Shown: piece by piece, positions 1 to 8,947 of the stretch
Layout of the letters: each line of letters begins with the position of its first letter
How positions within the stretch are numbered: position 1 is the first letter of the stretch
Position numbers and translations under genes: made by a program
The notes under the pieces: generated by a model
Databases searched by the model: none
Told to the model about the DNA's origin: nothing
What the model saw: the letters and a program-made list of their open reading frames with translations, nothing else
DNA from: Mucilaginibacter sp. KACC 22063
GTDB taxonomy: Bacteria > Bacteroidota > Bacteroidia > Sphingobacteriales > Sphingobacteriaceae
Reading direction: 5' to 3'
DNA: 64,000 bases
Assembly: GCF_028736115.1 (NCBI RefSeq)
Contig: NZ_CP117877.1
Location: 744,001-808,000 of the forward strand

Positions 1-2
1 TT

Positions 3-974
3 GAAGCATTATTACAAGAGTTAGTTCTACAACCCAGACTTAAAGCGTTGGAGTGGTCAAAAGTTACTAAACAGACTCCAAACATGAAAATTGGATATCC
101 AGGCCAACACTTAGCTTCTTTGATAACAGGTATAGAAGGTGCTAGAACAGGTGCAAGAGGCGATGATCTAAGAGATGGAACAGAAGTAAAATCATGCAGT
201 AGAGTTGACCAACTTGATACATGTAATTATTGCGGCAATAAAGTTTTACGAATTGAAACGATTTGTCCACATTGTGAATCTACCAATATAAAAAGGATGG
301 ATGATAGCAAGTGGTTGTTTGGTATTAGATCGGAATCAGAATTAAAGTTGCTTACTAAAGATATAGATAGAGTATTTTTGACGATTGCCGACTATCCACA
401 TTTTAGGTCCCACAACTTTGATGTTATACGTATTCAAGCATTTGAGATTTGGAATAACACAGATCGACATAAGCACTTTGAAACACTTATGTCTAACTAT
501 TATTACAAAATTTTCTTAGAGCATAAGAAACGTAATGCAAACAAAACTCCGGCACCTAAAAACTTTTGGCCTTTTTCATACCAATTTTATCTTTGTAACC
601 CTGTTAAAGTTTTTAACTGTATTGTAACTAACGCTAACACCAATCCAACTATCAAAGTAGATCACTTCGTAGATCCATTTCATGATAGATCAAACATTCA
701 ACCTGAAAGTATGCCTACTATTCTTTTAGATCCTATGGAAATAAAAGAATTGATTGAAAATGTTCCGGAAGAGATGATTGTTATGCAACTCTCTAAAGGG
801 TTTGATTATTCAGATATACAAAAGACTGCAAGGCAACGAAAACTGGATTGGACTGAATTGACGTCAATGCTGCCATGTATTAATGAATCAACAAGGGCTT
901 ATTTAAAATTACGAGATACTGATATAATATCAGTAGCCAAATCATTATATGCTAGACGAAAGCAAAGTTTTTAA
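3..974 (+). CDS. MamI-like type II restriction endonuclease, 5' truncated by window edge
   Basis: The open frame runs in from the left edge without a stop, so about 323 C-terminal residues are visible and the true start lies outside; the TTG at 48 is not a convincing start. The segment GDDLRDGTEVKS has the D...ExK layout of a PD-(D/E)xK nuclease core. It is followed by a zinc-ribbon-like pair CNYC...CPHC and by DSKWL. This combination resembles the MamI restriction endonuclease family (MamI cuts GATNNNNATC), as I remember that family. The adjacent convergent gene is a DNA methyltransferase whose 3' end overlaps this one by 23 bases, which supports a restriction-modification pair. Base composition is visibly AT-richer than the rest of the window, suggesting horizontal acquisition. 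The nuclease reading is firm in context; the exact MamI assignment and site are inferences. Confidence 0.62.
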   Translation, partial: EALLQELVLQPRLKALEWSKVTKQTPNMKIGYPGQHLASLITGIEGARTGARGDDLRDGTEVKSCSRVDQLDTCNYCGNKVLRIETICPHCESTNIKRMDDSKWLFGIRSESELKLLTKDIDRVFLTIADYPHFRSHNFDVIRIQAFEIWNNTDRHKHFETLMSNYYYKIFLEHKKRNANKTPAPKNFWPFSYQFYLCNPVKVFNCIVTNANTNPTIKVDHFVDPFHDRSNIQPESMPTILLDPMEIKELIENVPEEMIVMQLSKGFDYSDIQKTARQRKLDWTELTSMLPCINESTRAYLKLRDTDIISVAKSLYARRKQSF

Positions 975-1854
975 GAGGGTTTTGGATTTTTTCTATACGT
1001 TGCTTTATCTCCTCATAGTACTTCCCGTCTAATTCAAATGCACAGTATTTTCTCTTTAATTGGATTGATGCTATGACGCTAGAGCCGCTCCCTGCAAAAG
1101 GATCAACAACCAAGTCTCCTTCATTACTGCTAGCAAGTATTAAACGTTTTATTAAACTTAATGGCTTTTGTGTTGGATGAACCCTATCTTCTTTATAAAA
1201 GTCTATATCGCGCCATACATCAGTAAGACCAAGCTGCGGATTAAATGTTTGGGCAACCTTTTCATATGGCAAATTAAATCGAAGAATAGTTTGTAATTTA
1301 ATCCAAAGGTCTTTAGTAGGGAATTGTTCACATACGTTTTTACCGGTATATATACTCCACATTCCACCTCCATTACTTTTTACACCCAATGCTTCATTTA
1401 TTTGTTTGGCGCTTAGCTTTTGAATGCTTTGATGTTCTTTCAAGAAAGGCTTAACAAATTGTTTATTATCTTTAATTATAAATAATATACTTTCAGTAGT
1501 GTTTGGAAATAACTTATAGTTTTTAGTTGCTCGTCCAGAAACGGAGCGTAACCCTTTATCTACAAGGATTTGTTGCCTTAGATCTAGTTCCATCCTTTCA
1601 AAATGAGGAATTAACAAAGCTAAAGTCCTAAAATATCCAAATAAATAGAAGGTTCCTCCATACCGCAGGACTCTCGATACTTCTTTTATCCATTGATTTG
1701 CCCATTCAACATAATCATGTTCCGTTCTCCATTGGTAATCCCATTTTTCCCCTATTACTTTCCAGTAAGGAGGATCAGCAATTACTAAATCAACTGAACC
1801 TGTTTCAAGCTTCTCTAGCTCCTGAATGCAATCTCCTAATACAATAGTGTTCAT
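952..1854 (-). CDS. Site-specific DNA methyltransferase (N6-adenine/N4-cytosine, beta-class order)
   Basis: This 300-residue protein should transfer a methyl group from S-adenosylmethionine to an amino base and so protect host DNA from the neighbouring nuclease. The catalytic motif IV DPPY is at residues 27-30, and the AdoMet-binding motif FAGSGS is near the C terminus (about 253-258), after VDP. The order catalytic motif first, AdoMet motif last, is that of beta-class enzymes. The sequence HPTQKPLSLIKRLI before the FxGxG motif is also typical of this superfamily. It converges on the endonuclease gene and overlaps its stop by 23 bases. A good promoter match lies just upstream. The target base and sequence cannot be read from the protein. 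Confidence 0.9.
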   Translation of the reverse strand: MNTIVLGDCIQELEKLETGSVDLVIADPPYWKVIGEKWDYQWRTEHDYVEWANQWIKEVSRVLRYGGTFYLFGYFRTLALLIPHFERMELDLRQQILVDKGLRSVSGRATKNYKLFPNTTESILFIIKDNKQFVKPFLKEHQSIQKLSAKQINEALGVKSNGGGMWSIYTGKNVCEQFPTKDLWIKLQTILRFNLPYEKVAQTFNPQLGLTDVWRDIDFYKEDRVHPTQKPLSLIKRLILASSNEGDLVVDPFAGSGSSVIASIQLKRKYCAFELDGKYYEEIKQRIEKIQNPLKNFAFV

Positions 1855-1871
1855 GCGCTAATTATAGTATG

Positions 1872-1902
1872 CAAATTTATTCTAATTCTTGTAAATTTCA
1901 AA
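1872..1902 (-). promoter_or_regulatory. Bacteroidota-type promoter for the methyltransferase gene
   Basis: On the minus strand TTTG (1902-1899) is followed after exactly 19 bases by TAAATTTG (1879-1872), which fits the Bacteroidota -33/-7 consensus TTTG-N19-TAnnTTTG. Transcription would start about 10 bases before the ATG at 1854, giving a short leader. Expression independent of the endonuclease gene would follow. Confidence 0.6.
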
Positions 1903-1951
1903 AATAATCTTAAGTAGGTATATGAAGTTAATAATTACTTTATAAATATTA

Positions 1952-2344
1952 TTATAATTCCTCTTTAGCAATCACTTCTCTTTGGGCTTCTCCCCATTGC
2001 GCCAGCACGGCAATAATTGTTTTGGTTGATTCCCCGTATTTTGTCAGCTCATAAGTTACCGTGATAGGCTGGGTGCTGTTCACCGTACGTTTCACCAAAT
2101 GGTTAACTTCCATTTCTTTTAATTCTCTGCTTAGTACTTTGCCGGAGATGCCCTTAATATCTCTCAACAGGTCAGAGTACCGCTTTGGGCCAAATAATAA
2201 AGCCGCTATCAGGTGTATTTTCCATTTGCCACCAAGAATGTACATGGCATCATGCACACCCATTATGGCTTTTCTGCACTCGTGTGATGGTATTGGAGTA
2301 ATTGTGGGCGTGGTTACCTCGATGTCACTATGATATTTTGTCAT
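1952..2344 (-). CDS. HxlR-family transcriptional regulator
   Basis: This is a winged-helix regulator of about 130 residues. Family features are a conserved cysteine near the N terminus (HECRK), the stretch LGGKWKIHLIAALL, then RYSDLLRDIKGISGKVLSRELKEM (recognition helix region) and YELTKYG in the wing. HxlR proteins usually respond to electrophiles or redox stress and repress adjacent oxidoreductases. I take the ATG at 2344 rather than an upstream non-ATG start at 2365, because a -7-like box (TACTTTTG, minus strand, 2359-2352) and a perfect palindrome cover the upstream part; the message would then be nearly leaderless. It is divergent from the nitroreductase gene at 2402, the classical HxlR arrangement. 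Confidence 0.88.
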   Translation of the reverse strand: MTKYHSDIEVTTPTITPIPSHECRKAIMGVHDAMYILGGKWKIHLIAALLFGPKRYSDLLRDIKGISGKVLSRELKEMEVNHLVKRTVNSTQPITVTYELTKYGESTKTIIAVLAQWGEAQREVIAKEEL

Positions 2345-2359
2345 TTGGTGACAAAAGTA
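2336..2359. promoter_or_regulatory. Palindromic operator overlapping the HxlR promoter and start codon
   Basis: TTTTGTCA (2336-2343) and TGACAAAA (2349-2356) form a perfect 8-bp inverted repeat with a 5-base spacer. It overlaps the putative -7 box TACTTTTG of the regulator gene (minus strand, 2352-2359) and its ATG. It lies about 45 bases upstream of the nitroreductase ATG. A dimeric HxlR regulator bound here could repress itself and control the divergent gene. Confidence 0.5.
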
Positions 2360-2401
2360 AATCAATAATGCTCAACTTTGCTCATTAAAAAATTAAAAAA
2401 G

Positions 2402-3031
2402 ATGAATATTATAGATACCCTTAAGTGGCGTTACGCTACCAAAAAATTTAATGAACAGAAAGTAAGTACTGCTGATTTGAATACTATATTAGAAGCTACC
2501 AATTTATCAGCTTCTTCAACAGGCCTTCAACCTTACCGCGTTTTTGTTGTGGAGAATGACGCGCTACGGAAACAACTTGCAGAAGGTTCATTTAACGCTC
2601 AGATTGCGGATTCATCGCATCTTTTGGTATTTGCTGCCTTTGAAAAGGTAACTAAAGAACAGATAGACGCCTACATTGCTTATGTAGCAAGTGAACGTAA
2701 CATCGCTGAGGAGGCCCTGGCAGATTTTAAAGCAGCTTTGGTAGGCGGACTACTTTCAAGGTCTGATAAAGATAACTTTGACTGGGCTGCAAGGCAAGCT
2801 TACATTGCCTTAGGAACTGCACTGATTGCTGCAGCAGAATTAAAAATAGACTCTACGCCCATGGAGGGTTTCGATAACGCAAAATTTGATGCTTTGCTCG
2901 GACTTACGCAAAAAGGCCTTAAATCAGTAGTTGCTTTATCTTTAGGTTACCGCGATGCTGAAAACGATTATTTTGCAAGCTTTAAAAAAGTAAGGATCCC
3001 GCTATCTGATTTTGCAACTTTTGTAAAATAA
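2402..3031 (+). CDS. NAD(P)H-dependent nitroreductase-family oxidoreductase
   Basis: This is a flavin-dependent nitroreductase-fold enzyme of 209 residues (usual size 200-220). The N terminus has the FMN phosphate-binding pattern WRYATKKFN; LSASSTGLQPYRVFVVEN follows at residues 40-60, and WAARQAYIALGTALIAAAEL with PMEGFD lies in the C-terminal half. These are hallmarks of the NfsB/NfnB-like branch, which reduces nitroaromatics, quinones or related electrophiles with NAD(P)H. The ATG at 2402 is preferred over an upstream TTG because the homology begins right after it. A strong terminator follows. The divergent HxlR regulator suggests induction by redox-active or electrophilic compounds. Confidence 0.9.
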   Translation: MNIIDTLKWRYATKKFNEQKVSTADLNTILEATNLSASSTGLQPYRVFVVENDALRKQLAEGSFNAQIADSSHLLVFAAFEKVTKEQIDAYIAYVASERNIAEEALADFKAALVGGLLSRSDKDNFDWAARQAYIALGTALIAAAELKIDSTPMEGFDNAKFDALLGLTQKGLKSVVALSLGYRDAENDYFASFKKVRIPLSDFATFVK

Positions 3032-3057
3032 CACATCCTTGTAGACTAATTACGCGG

Positions 3058-3087
3058 AAGCCTTTGATGTAAATCAAAGGCTTTTTA
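3058..3087 (+). terminator. Rho-independent terminator after the nitroreductase gene
   Basis: Stem arms AGCCTTTGAT (3059-3068) and ATCAAAGGCT (3073-3082) enclose a 4-base loop and are followed by a T-run. Confidence 0.85.
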
Positions 3088-3150
3088 TGGGTTTTAAGCT
3101 TTAAAGGCATAAAATACATTTGCGCATATTAAATATTTCCTACCTATGAA

Positions 3151-3729
3151 CTAAAACCCTGCACGCATGGTGTTAAGTTCCTGAATGGAGTCGTCTATTG
3201 ATATCAGCCTTTTTTTATTATAACGACGTGAAGCCCAACTGATGCCCAAAATGTAAAAAGTAGTTAATATAATAGACCATGTTTGCAGCAAACCTTTATC
3301 AGTAAATGTTAAAATAAAACCACACAAGGCAACCCATAATAACAAAACATATATCCATACATAAATGCTTAGTACTCTACGTTGCCAGTCATATTTCCGG
3401 AGCTGATAATCGACGAATTCTGTTACAGGCATATCACCTTTTTGCTGATTAAATCCTAAACTTTTCCAGGTAGTTACTAAAAACATAGTTAAAATCAGGT
3501 ATATAGCAATAATGCTCTGACTAAATAGCCAACCGTATTGATTATGATACTTATAATAAATGCAGCCAGTAATTACAAAGGCCACTAAAAAGCTAAGCGT
3601 CAGAAATACGTTTACAGTTAAAACCTTTAGCTGGCGGTTTCGCCATTGATTATCCAATTGCTTAGTAATTACCTGTTGGTTAACAGGCTGACCCAGCCAA
3701 TTTTGCCGTAGTTGTTCAAAATTATCCAT
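3151..3729 (-). CDS. Four-helix membrane protein, probable partner of the adjacent ECF sigma factor
   Basis: The 192-residue protein has a soluble N-terminal segment of about 35 residues, then four hydrophobic stretches (about 37-57, 70-88, 120-142 and 148-165) and a basic tail. The start overlaps the end of the sigma-factor gene by 8 bases, so the two are translationally coupled. This arrangement suggests a membrane anti-sigma factor, but no zinc-binding HxxxCxxC motif or recognisable anti-sigma domain can be seen. I do not recognise a named family. The job as sigma partner is inferred from position only. Confidence 0.6.
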   Translation of the reverse strand: MDNFEQLRQNWLGQPVNQQVITKQLDNQWRNRQLKVLTVNVFLTLSFLVAFVITGCIYYKYHNQYGWLFSQSIIAIYLILTMFLVTTWKSLGFNQQKGDMPVTEFVDYQLRKYDWQRRVLSIYVWIYVLLLWVALCGFILTFTDKGLLQTWSIILTTFYILGISWASRRYNKKRLISIDDSIQELNTMRAGF

Positions 3730-4237
3730 GATTTATTTTATTGATTAATTGAAGTAAGCGTGACTTGATCCGGTTAATTTTTACGCCGGTATTGCTGATA
3801 CTTGCACCAGTGATTTCCGAAATCTCTTTATAACTCTTTTCTTCCAACACAAGCGAAATAATTAACCGTTCTTCCGGAGGCAGCTGGCTTATAGCCTGAT
3901 ATAGTTGCTGAAGTTGGGCTTCCTGCTCGCGCTTCACGGTCAGAGTTTCTTCATAAGGCAATTGTAAAGATGCCGGCAGGGGCAGGTGTTGGTTCCGTTT
4001 ATGCTTTAAGTTATAACTGATGGCTGTGTTAACAGCAATCCGGTATATCCACGTACCAATTTGTGATTGTCCTTTAAAGTTTTTAAGGCTTTTCCAGATC
4101 TGGTATAAAATTTCCTGGTACAGGTCATCAGCTTCATCTGTATTATACAGGTAGGCGCGGCAAATACGGTAAATACTTGGCTTATGGTCTTTAACCAAAT
4201 CATTAAATAAGCTTTCCTGTTGCTGAGGCTTGTACAC
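3722..4237 (-). CDS. ECF-type sigma-70 family RNA polymerase sigma factor
   Basis: This 171-residue protein carries a sigma region 2 (DEADDLYQEILYQIWKSLKN, GTWIYRIAVNTA) and a region 4 helix-turn-helix (QLPPEERLIISLVLEEKSYKEI, ISNTGVKINRIKSRL). The start is GTG at 4237; an in-frame stop lies four codons upstream and no early ATG is available. It is followed in an overlapping frame by a four-helix membrane protein, probably its regulator. A 12-base palindrome (AACAAATTTGTT, 4263-4274) sits 25 bases upstream of the start and may be part of its promoter or operator. Confidence 0.92.
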   Translation of the reverse strand: MYKPQQQESLFNDLVKDHKPSIYRICRAYLYNTDEADDLYQEILYQIWKSLKNFKGQSQIGTWIYRIAVNTAISYNLKHKRNQHLPLPASLQLPYEETLTVKREQEAQLQQLYQAISQLPPEERLIISLVLEEKSYKEISEITGASISNTGVKINRIKSRLLQLINKINHG

Positions 4238-4262
4238 GGTTGAATTTTAGGTGTTAGTCAGG

Positions 4263-4274
4263 AACAAATTTGTT
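4263..4274. promoter_or_regulatory. Short palindrome upstream of the ECF sigma gene
   Basis: AACAAATTTGTT is a perfect 12-base palindrome 25 bases before the GTG start. Its minus-strand CAAATTTG is one mismatch from the TAnnTTTG -7 box. In AT-rich DNA this may be chance. Confidence 0.25.
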
Positions 4275-4478
4275 TTATTACAAAAAATAAAGAAAAATTT
4301 TAATTGACTATTTCATGTTCGCATGGCTAAACGAATATTTCAATCTTTAAAAGATATTTATTGCGCTGTCTGGTTTGCAATCTCATACATATATGTCTTC
4401 AAATAGTGCAAATAATTACATTTACTTAATGGAGATAGAATCTATCAAGTAAGCTATTAGCATATAATATTGCGCGCA

Positions 4479-6419
4479 TTATTTTACAAACTCATATTTA
4501 ATACCCAGCTTTTTGATCTTTGAGTTGAGCGTTGTAGAAGGGATGTTCAGCATTTCGGCAGCACCACCGGGGCCAAAAACTTTTCCGTTGCAAACCTTTA
4601 GTATGTTTAATATGTGTTCCCGCTCCATTTCTTCCATAGTGAGTATGCGGATACCAGGTTCTGCGTTGGATACAATGGATCCGGGTAATTTCGGAATTTC
4701 GATATGATCGATCATGCCATCCTGCGTTAGCAGCACGCTGCGTTCAATAAGATGTTCCAGCTCGCGGATGTTACCCGGCCAGTCATAATCAGTTAATGCC
4801 TGTAGGGCTTCGCTGCTGATGCCGGTAATTTCTTTGTTTGATTTTTTCGCCCAGCGGTCAAGGAAATAATTAACCAGTAGTGGTATATCCTCTTTACGTT
4901 GCCTCAACGCCGGAAGCTCAATGGGGAATACATTAAGGCGGTAATACAGGTCGAGCCTGAAACGGCCTTCTGCTACTTCTTTTTCGAGGTTGCGGTTGGT
5001 AGCCGCTATAATCCTTACGCTGATCTTCTTTTTATAGTTCCCGCCCAAACGTTCAATTTCTCTTTCCTGTAATACGCGCAGCAGTTTCACCTGTGCCTCC
5101 AGCGGCATTTCGCCTATCTCGTCTAAAAATATGGTACCGCCATCCGCCTGTTCAAACTTACCGGTACGCTTATCTGTAGCACCTGTAAATGCGCCGCGCT
5201 CGTGACCAAACAGTTCCGATTCTATCAGATTGATGGGCAATGCGGCGCAGTTAACCGTAACCATAGGCTTGTTTTTTCTGGGCGATAGCTTGTGTATGGT
5301 TTGCGCAATTCTTTCTTTGCCTGTCCCGCTTTCGCCCATAATTAAAACCGAGGTTTCGTCGGGCGCAACAATACTTATTTTGTCAAATACAGATCTAAGC
5401 AGTGGGCTTTGGCCAATAATGCCGTTAAAGCTTTGCGCTGCCGCCTGGCTGGATATGTTTACCGGTGTTGCTTTTGGAATGCGCGCAACAGTCGTTTCGG
5501 CCTGCTTTTTAAGTAAAATGTCACTGATTATTTTTTGTAAAGCATTTTCGTTCTTTTGAAGCAGGTCCATTTGTAAGGTATGATAACCTTCAGGTTCGGT
5601 GCTGTAAAATTTTAATACATAGTTATAGCGGTTTTCGTCTTTTATGTGGTAATAAAGTGCAGACTGATATTTAAAATGGTCGCTTAGTGTTTTCAACCAT
5701 AGGTTATCCATTTTAAGGCGACGGAACTCAAAGTTATTATTGATCTGGTTCCTGACCTCATCCGGGTTTGTCTTCCACGACCGGTAATCACGCTGGGTTA
5801 CTCCGGTCATTTCAAGCATGCCATTAAGCGTATGTGCCTGAAAAATATTCAATGGGTTTTTAACAAGATAAACCTGCTCTTCTTCCGCTGGCGATTCGTT
5901 TTTGGAGATGTTTAACAAGCCAAACGGAATAATACTTTGTAAGGCAGTTGCCGCCTGTTTCAGTTTTTCTTCCCTGCTGTCCGCTTTATTGATGATCTGG
6001 TCTATCTGCTCAGCAAGGCTTAAATCTTTTGGCCGCTTAAACTTCAAGCTTTGTTCGTGCCTGTAAAGCGCAATATCGAGCATAATCAGCAAATCCTTTT
6101 CCCTGAAGGGTTTTACCAGGAAACCGTAAGGCTCGGTAGCCTTGGCTGCCTCCAATATGGCCTGGTTGGTATTGGCAGATATATAGATGAACGGTATCCC
6201 CATTTCGCTTAACTGCCCCGCCAGGTCAATACCCGTTTTGGTGCCCTGCAAAAATATGTCCAGCAGTATCCAGTCGGGATTTTTAGCCTTGATCAGATCC
6301 AGCGCCTTTGCAACTGATGGTGCAATGCCGCAAACCGTATAGCCTGCCTTTTGCAGCATAATGCGCAGGTCATTGGCTACAATAAATTCGTCCTCAACTA
6401 TTAAAATATTTTCTTTCAT
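4479..6419 (-). CDS. Sigma-54-dependent response regulator (REC - linker - AAA+ - Fis HTH)
   Basis: The 646-residue protein begins with a receiver domain with acidic pocket E9/D10 and phospho-acceptor D54 (ILLDIF). A middle region of about 200 residues is not assignable. An NtrC-type AAA+ domain follows, with Walker A GESGTGKE (about residue 360), the sigma-54 contact loop GAFTGAT, Walker [14 protein letters not shown] and the R-finger region. The C terminus is a Fis-like helix-turn-helix ([20 protein letters not shown]). Once phosphorylated it should activate sigma-54 promoters. The ATG at 6419 is chosen because receiver homology begins at once. It lies 30 bases downstream of the TPR histidine kinase gene, so the two form a kinase-regulator operon. 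The HTH closely resembles that of the activator at 11290. Confidence 0.93.
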   Translation of the reverse strand: MKENILIVEDEFIVANDLRIMLQKAGYTVCGIAPSVAKALDLIKAKNPDWILLDIFLQGTKTGIDLAGQLSEMGIPFIYISANTNQAILEAAKATEPYGFLVKPFREKDLLIMLDIALYRHEQSLKFKRPKDLSLAEQIDQIINKADSREEKLKQAATALQSIIPFGLLNISKNESPAEEEQVYLVKNPLNIFQAHTLNGMLEMTGVTQRDYRSWKTNPDEVRNQINNNFEFRRLKMDNLWLKTLSDHFKYQSALYYHIKDENRYNYVLKFYSTEPEGYHTLQMDLLQKNENALQKIISDILLKKQAETTVARIPKATPVNISSQAAAQSFNGIIGQSPLLRSVFDKISIVAPDETSVLIMGESGTGKERIAQTIHKLSPRKNKPMVTVNCAALPINLIESELFGHERGAFTGATDKRTGKFEQADGGTIFLDEIGEMPLEAQVKLLRVLQEREIERLGGNYKKKISVRIIAATNRNLEKEVAEGRFRLDLYYRLNVFPIELPALRQRKEDIPLLVNYFLDRWAKKSNKEITGISSEALQALTDYDWPGNIRELEHLIERSVLLTQDGMIDHIEIPKLPGSIVSNAEPGIRILTMEEMEREHILNILKVCNGKVFGPGGAAEMLNIPSTTLNSKIKKLGIKYEFVK

Positions 6420-6449
6420 GTCATTCCTCACTCAATATCCTATTGGGGA

Positions 6450-8705
6450 TCAGGATATTTCCGTCCCTAATTTATTAAATTCAAGGGCTTTAAACGTTAC
6501 ACAAACTTTAAGCCCGTTATTGTTTTCCAGGTTAAGCTCCCCGTCAAGTTGCTGGGTAAGTCCCAGCATCAGGCTCATCCCGAGCGAACTTGTATTATAA
6601 GGATCAAAATCTTGTGGCAAACCAGTTCCGTTATCAGCTATACACATCAGGTAGCTGCCCTCTGGTGCAGGTTGAAGCAAAACATCAATCCGGCCGCTTT
6701 GCACATCTTTAAAAGCATATTTAATGCTGTTGCTAATCGCTTCATTCATAATCAGGCCCAGTGGTACGGCTTGCGAAACATCCAGCCTGATGGGGCTTAC
6801 TTCAAAGTCTATCTTTATGTTTCGGCTTTTACCAAAGCTGTCGCTCAGATATTCAACCAGTTCCCTGATGTAAACGGCCATATCAATGGTCGACAGATTG
6901 TCAGACTGATACAGTTTCTGATGGATGAGCGACATGGTTTGCATACGGTGCTGGCTGTTTTTGATGGCATCCAGTGCGTCTTCGTTATCCAGGTAAGCCG
7001 ACTGTGTGTTCAGAAGGCTGATCACAATCTGCAGGTTGTTCTTAACCCGATGATGGATCTCTTTAACCAGCCACTCTTTTTCTTCTACCAGTTTTAGCAG
7101 CTGATTATTCTGCCTGTTTATTTCAGCCTGCTTTACGGTGAGTAATTTATTGCTCTTGTTCTTAAGGCTGTAGCGATTATAAATAAGGCCCGAAAAGATC
7201 ATTAGCAGGATTAGCCCCCCTATAACGGCATTTCTTAGAATAGTTTCATTGCGGATACGGTTTTGCTGCAGCTGCCCATTCTGTTGAAGTACGATGATGT
7301 CGCGGTTCTTTTTGTCGATATCAAACTGGAACTGCAAAATAGAAAGCTGCTTTTTCAGATCCAGGTCTTTAATTGAATCGCTTGCATATTTGTACTTTTG
7401 AAAATGCCCCAGTGCGGATACCGCTTTTCCGGTAGCAGAATCAATTCTCATCCAGTATAATTCATTTGTTGCAATAGTGGTCAGGCTATGCCTTATCCGG
7501 GCCAGGCTATCGTTTGTTTTTAAATATGGATATGCATTTTGATATTGGCCGCTTAAAAAATAATACCTGATAATAGGCTCGTTCACAAAAGGCGCATAGC
7601 CAAACTCGGTACCAAAATCTTTATAGTAAAATAGCAATGAATCAACATACCTTTTGGCTTCAGGCAACTGATGCATTTCCATGTATATCTTGGCAAATAA
7701 AGAAAGAGCAGTTATTTTAAGCCTGGTGTTGGTATTTGGCGGATATTTGTGGGTAACGGCAATAAGTTCCTGCAGCGATTTTTGAGCTTTATGCGTACCG
7801 AGTAACAAAATGATCTGATTAAACTTGATCTGCTGAATGGCATCTTCCTGCTGATAACGCAGTGCTACTTCTAATGCTTTCTGGTAATAATAATAAGCTT
7901 CGTTTGTCTTTTTTAAGTTATTGTAAGTAATAGCTAAACGATTATAGATCGTACATAACTGCATACTGGTGTCGCGCACCTGTTCGGCAGTTCTTACAGC
8001 CATTAAGCCATACTTTAAAGCCAATACATCATTACCTGTACGGGCATGTAAGTATCCCAGTAAATCATACGCCCCTTGCAGTTCTTTAAAATGAATGGAT
8101 TGATAAATAGCCAATGATTGTTCTACTAACTTTAAAGCTTTGGCATTATCTGCCTGCAAGTGATAGTAGTCGCCCAGGTTCTTTAGGGCATCTGCTTCTT
8201 CTTTTTTATAATTCCCTTTGGCATAAAGCGGGATTGCTTTTTCTGTATACTTTATCCGCTCGGCCAGGTCAGCACTCTCAATTCCTAAAAAATCGCCCAG
8301 GGCCAGCCATGCATCAGCGGTTTCTTTCAGTAAATGATGATCAATGGCAAACTGCAGTGCGGTTTTAGTCAGTGCTAATGCTTCGGGTTTTTTGCCCATC
8401 TCTCGATATATCTGGCTTCTCAGAATCAGGCTTTTGCTTAAGCCAGCGTTATAGTTCAATTTTAAACTTAACTTTCTGGCCTGTTCGTTATAGAACAACG
8501 CACTATCCATATCCTGTTTTAACTCGCCGGGTTTAGTGAGGTAAAACCTTCCGGCGGCAACAAGCAGGCCCACTTTCAGGGTATCGTCTTTGCGTTGGAC
8601 TAATTGGATTTTTAATTCACCTATAGTGGGTGCTTTTTGTGCAAGGCAAAAGTTAAACAAAAAGCATAGCAATAACAGGATAATGTAATAGGGCGCTCGT
8701 ATCAT
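6450..8705 (-). CDS. TPR-repeat sensor histidine kinase (HisKA_2 type)
   Basis: This 751-residue kinase begins with a signal peptide (hydrophobic run to CLAQ, residues 1-22). Tetratricopeptide-like helical repeats fill about residues 25-420. One transmembrane helix follows (about 480-500), then a coiled-coil linker. The HisKA_2 phospho-acceptor box EIHHRVKNNLQIV is near residue 550, and the HATPase domain has N box NEAISNSIKYAF and G1 box DNGTGLPQDF. The TPR part should lie in the periplasm and sense a ligand or partner. It is upstream of, and presumably phosphorylates, the sigma-54 response regulator. The kinase at 16139 is a clear paralogue; both start MIRA and share the same architecture. 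Confidence 0.93.
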   Translation of the reverse strand: MIRAPYYIILLLLCFLFNFCLAQKAPTIGELKIQLVQRKDDTLKVGLLVAAGRFYLTKPGELKQDMDSALFYNEQARKLSLKLNYNAGLSKSLILRSQIYREMGKKPEALALTKTALQFAIDHHLLKETADAWLALGDFLGIESADLAERIKYTEKAIPLYAKGNYKKEEADALKNLGDYYHLQADNAKALKLVEQSLAIYQSIHFKELQGAYDLLGYLHARTGNDVLALKYGLMAVRTAEQVRDTSMQLCTIYNRLAITYNNLKKTNEAYYYYQKALEVALRYQQEDAIQQIKFNQIILLLGTHKAQKSLQELIAVTHKYPPNTNTRLKITALSLFAKIYMEMHQLPEAKRYVDSLLFYYKDFGTEFGYAPFVNEPIIRYYFLSGQYQNAYPYLKTNDSLARIRHSLTTIATNELYWMRIDSATGKAVSALGHFQKYKYASDSIKDLDLKKQLSILQFQFDIDKKNRDIIVLQQNGQLQQNRIRNETILRNAVIGGLILLMIFSGLIYNRYSLKNKSNKLLTVKQAEINRQNNQLLKLVEEKEWLVKEIHHRVKNNLQIVISLLNTQSAYLDNEDALDAIKNSQHRMQTMSLIHQKLYQSDNLSTIDMAVYIRELVEYLSDSFGKSRNIKIDFEVSPIRLDVSQAVPLGLIMNEAISNSIKYAFKDVQSGRIDVLLQPAPEGSYLMCIADNGTGLPQDFDPYNTSSLGMSLMLGLTQQLDGELNLENNNGLKVCVTFKALEFNKLGTEIS

Positions 8706-8908
8706 GTATATTATGCTTTCTTTGACTTAGTTTATAAGCAAGTAGTGTAGTGCACTATCTGTTTAATTTGGTTTATAAGTGCAGATATCGCAATTAAAGT
8801 ACCATGCATTTAAGGCAATGACAATCAGGTGTTTAATCTTGAACTTTAGAATGATGTGTGACGAAATATCGTGAATTTACCCTGACGAAATAAAGAAGAA
8901 GCGATTTT

Positions 8909-8943
8909 AAAAAAGAGAGCCTTGAATTTAAACGGCTCTCTTT
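8909..8943 (-). terminator. Rho-independent terminator after the yoaK-like gene
   Basis: Arms AAAGAGAGCC (8912-8921) and GGCTCTCTTT (8934-8943) form a 10-bp stem. On the minus strand it is followed by a T-run, 5 bases past the stop of the gene ending at 8948. Confidence 0.8.
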
Positions 8944-8947
8944 GAAA

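Noticed and set aside
6549..7097. 182-residue frame opposite the TPR kinase gene
   Set aside because: Antisense to the HATPase and HisKA_2 coding region, with no recognisable domain.
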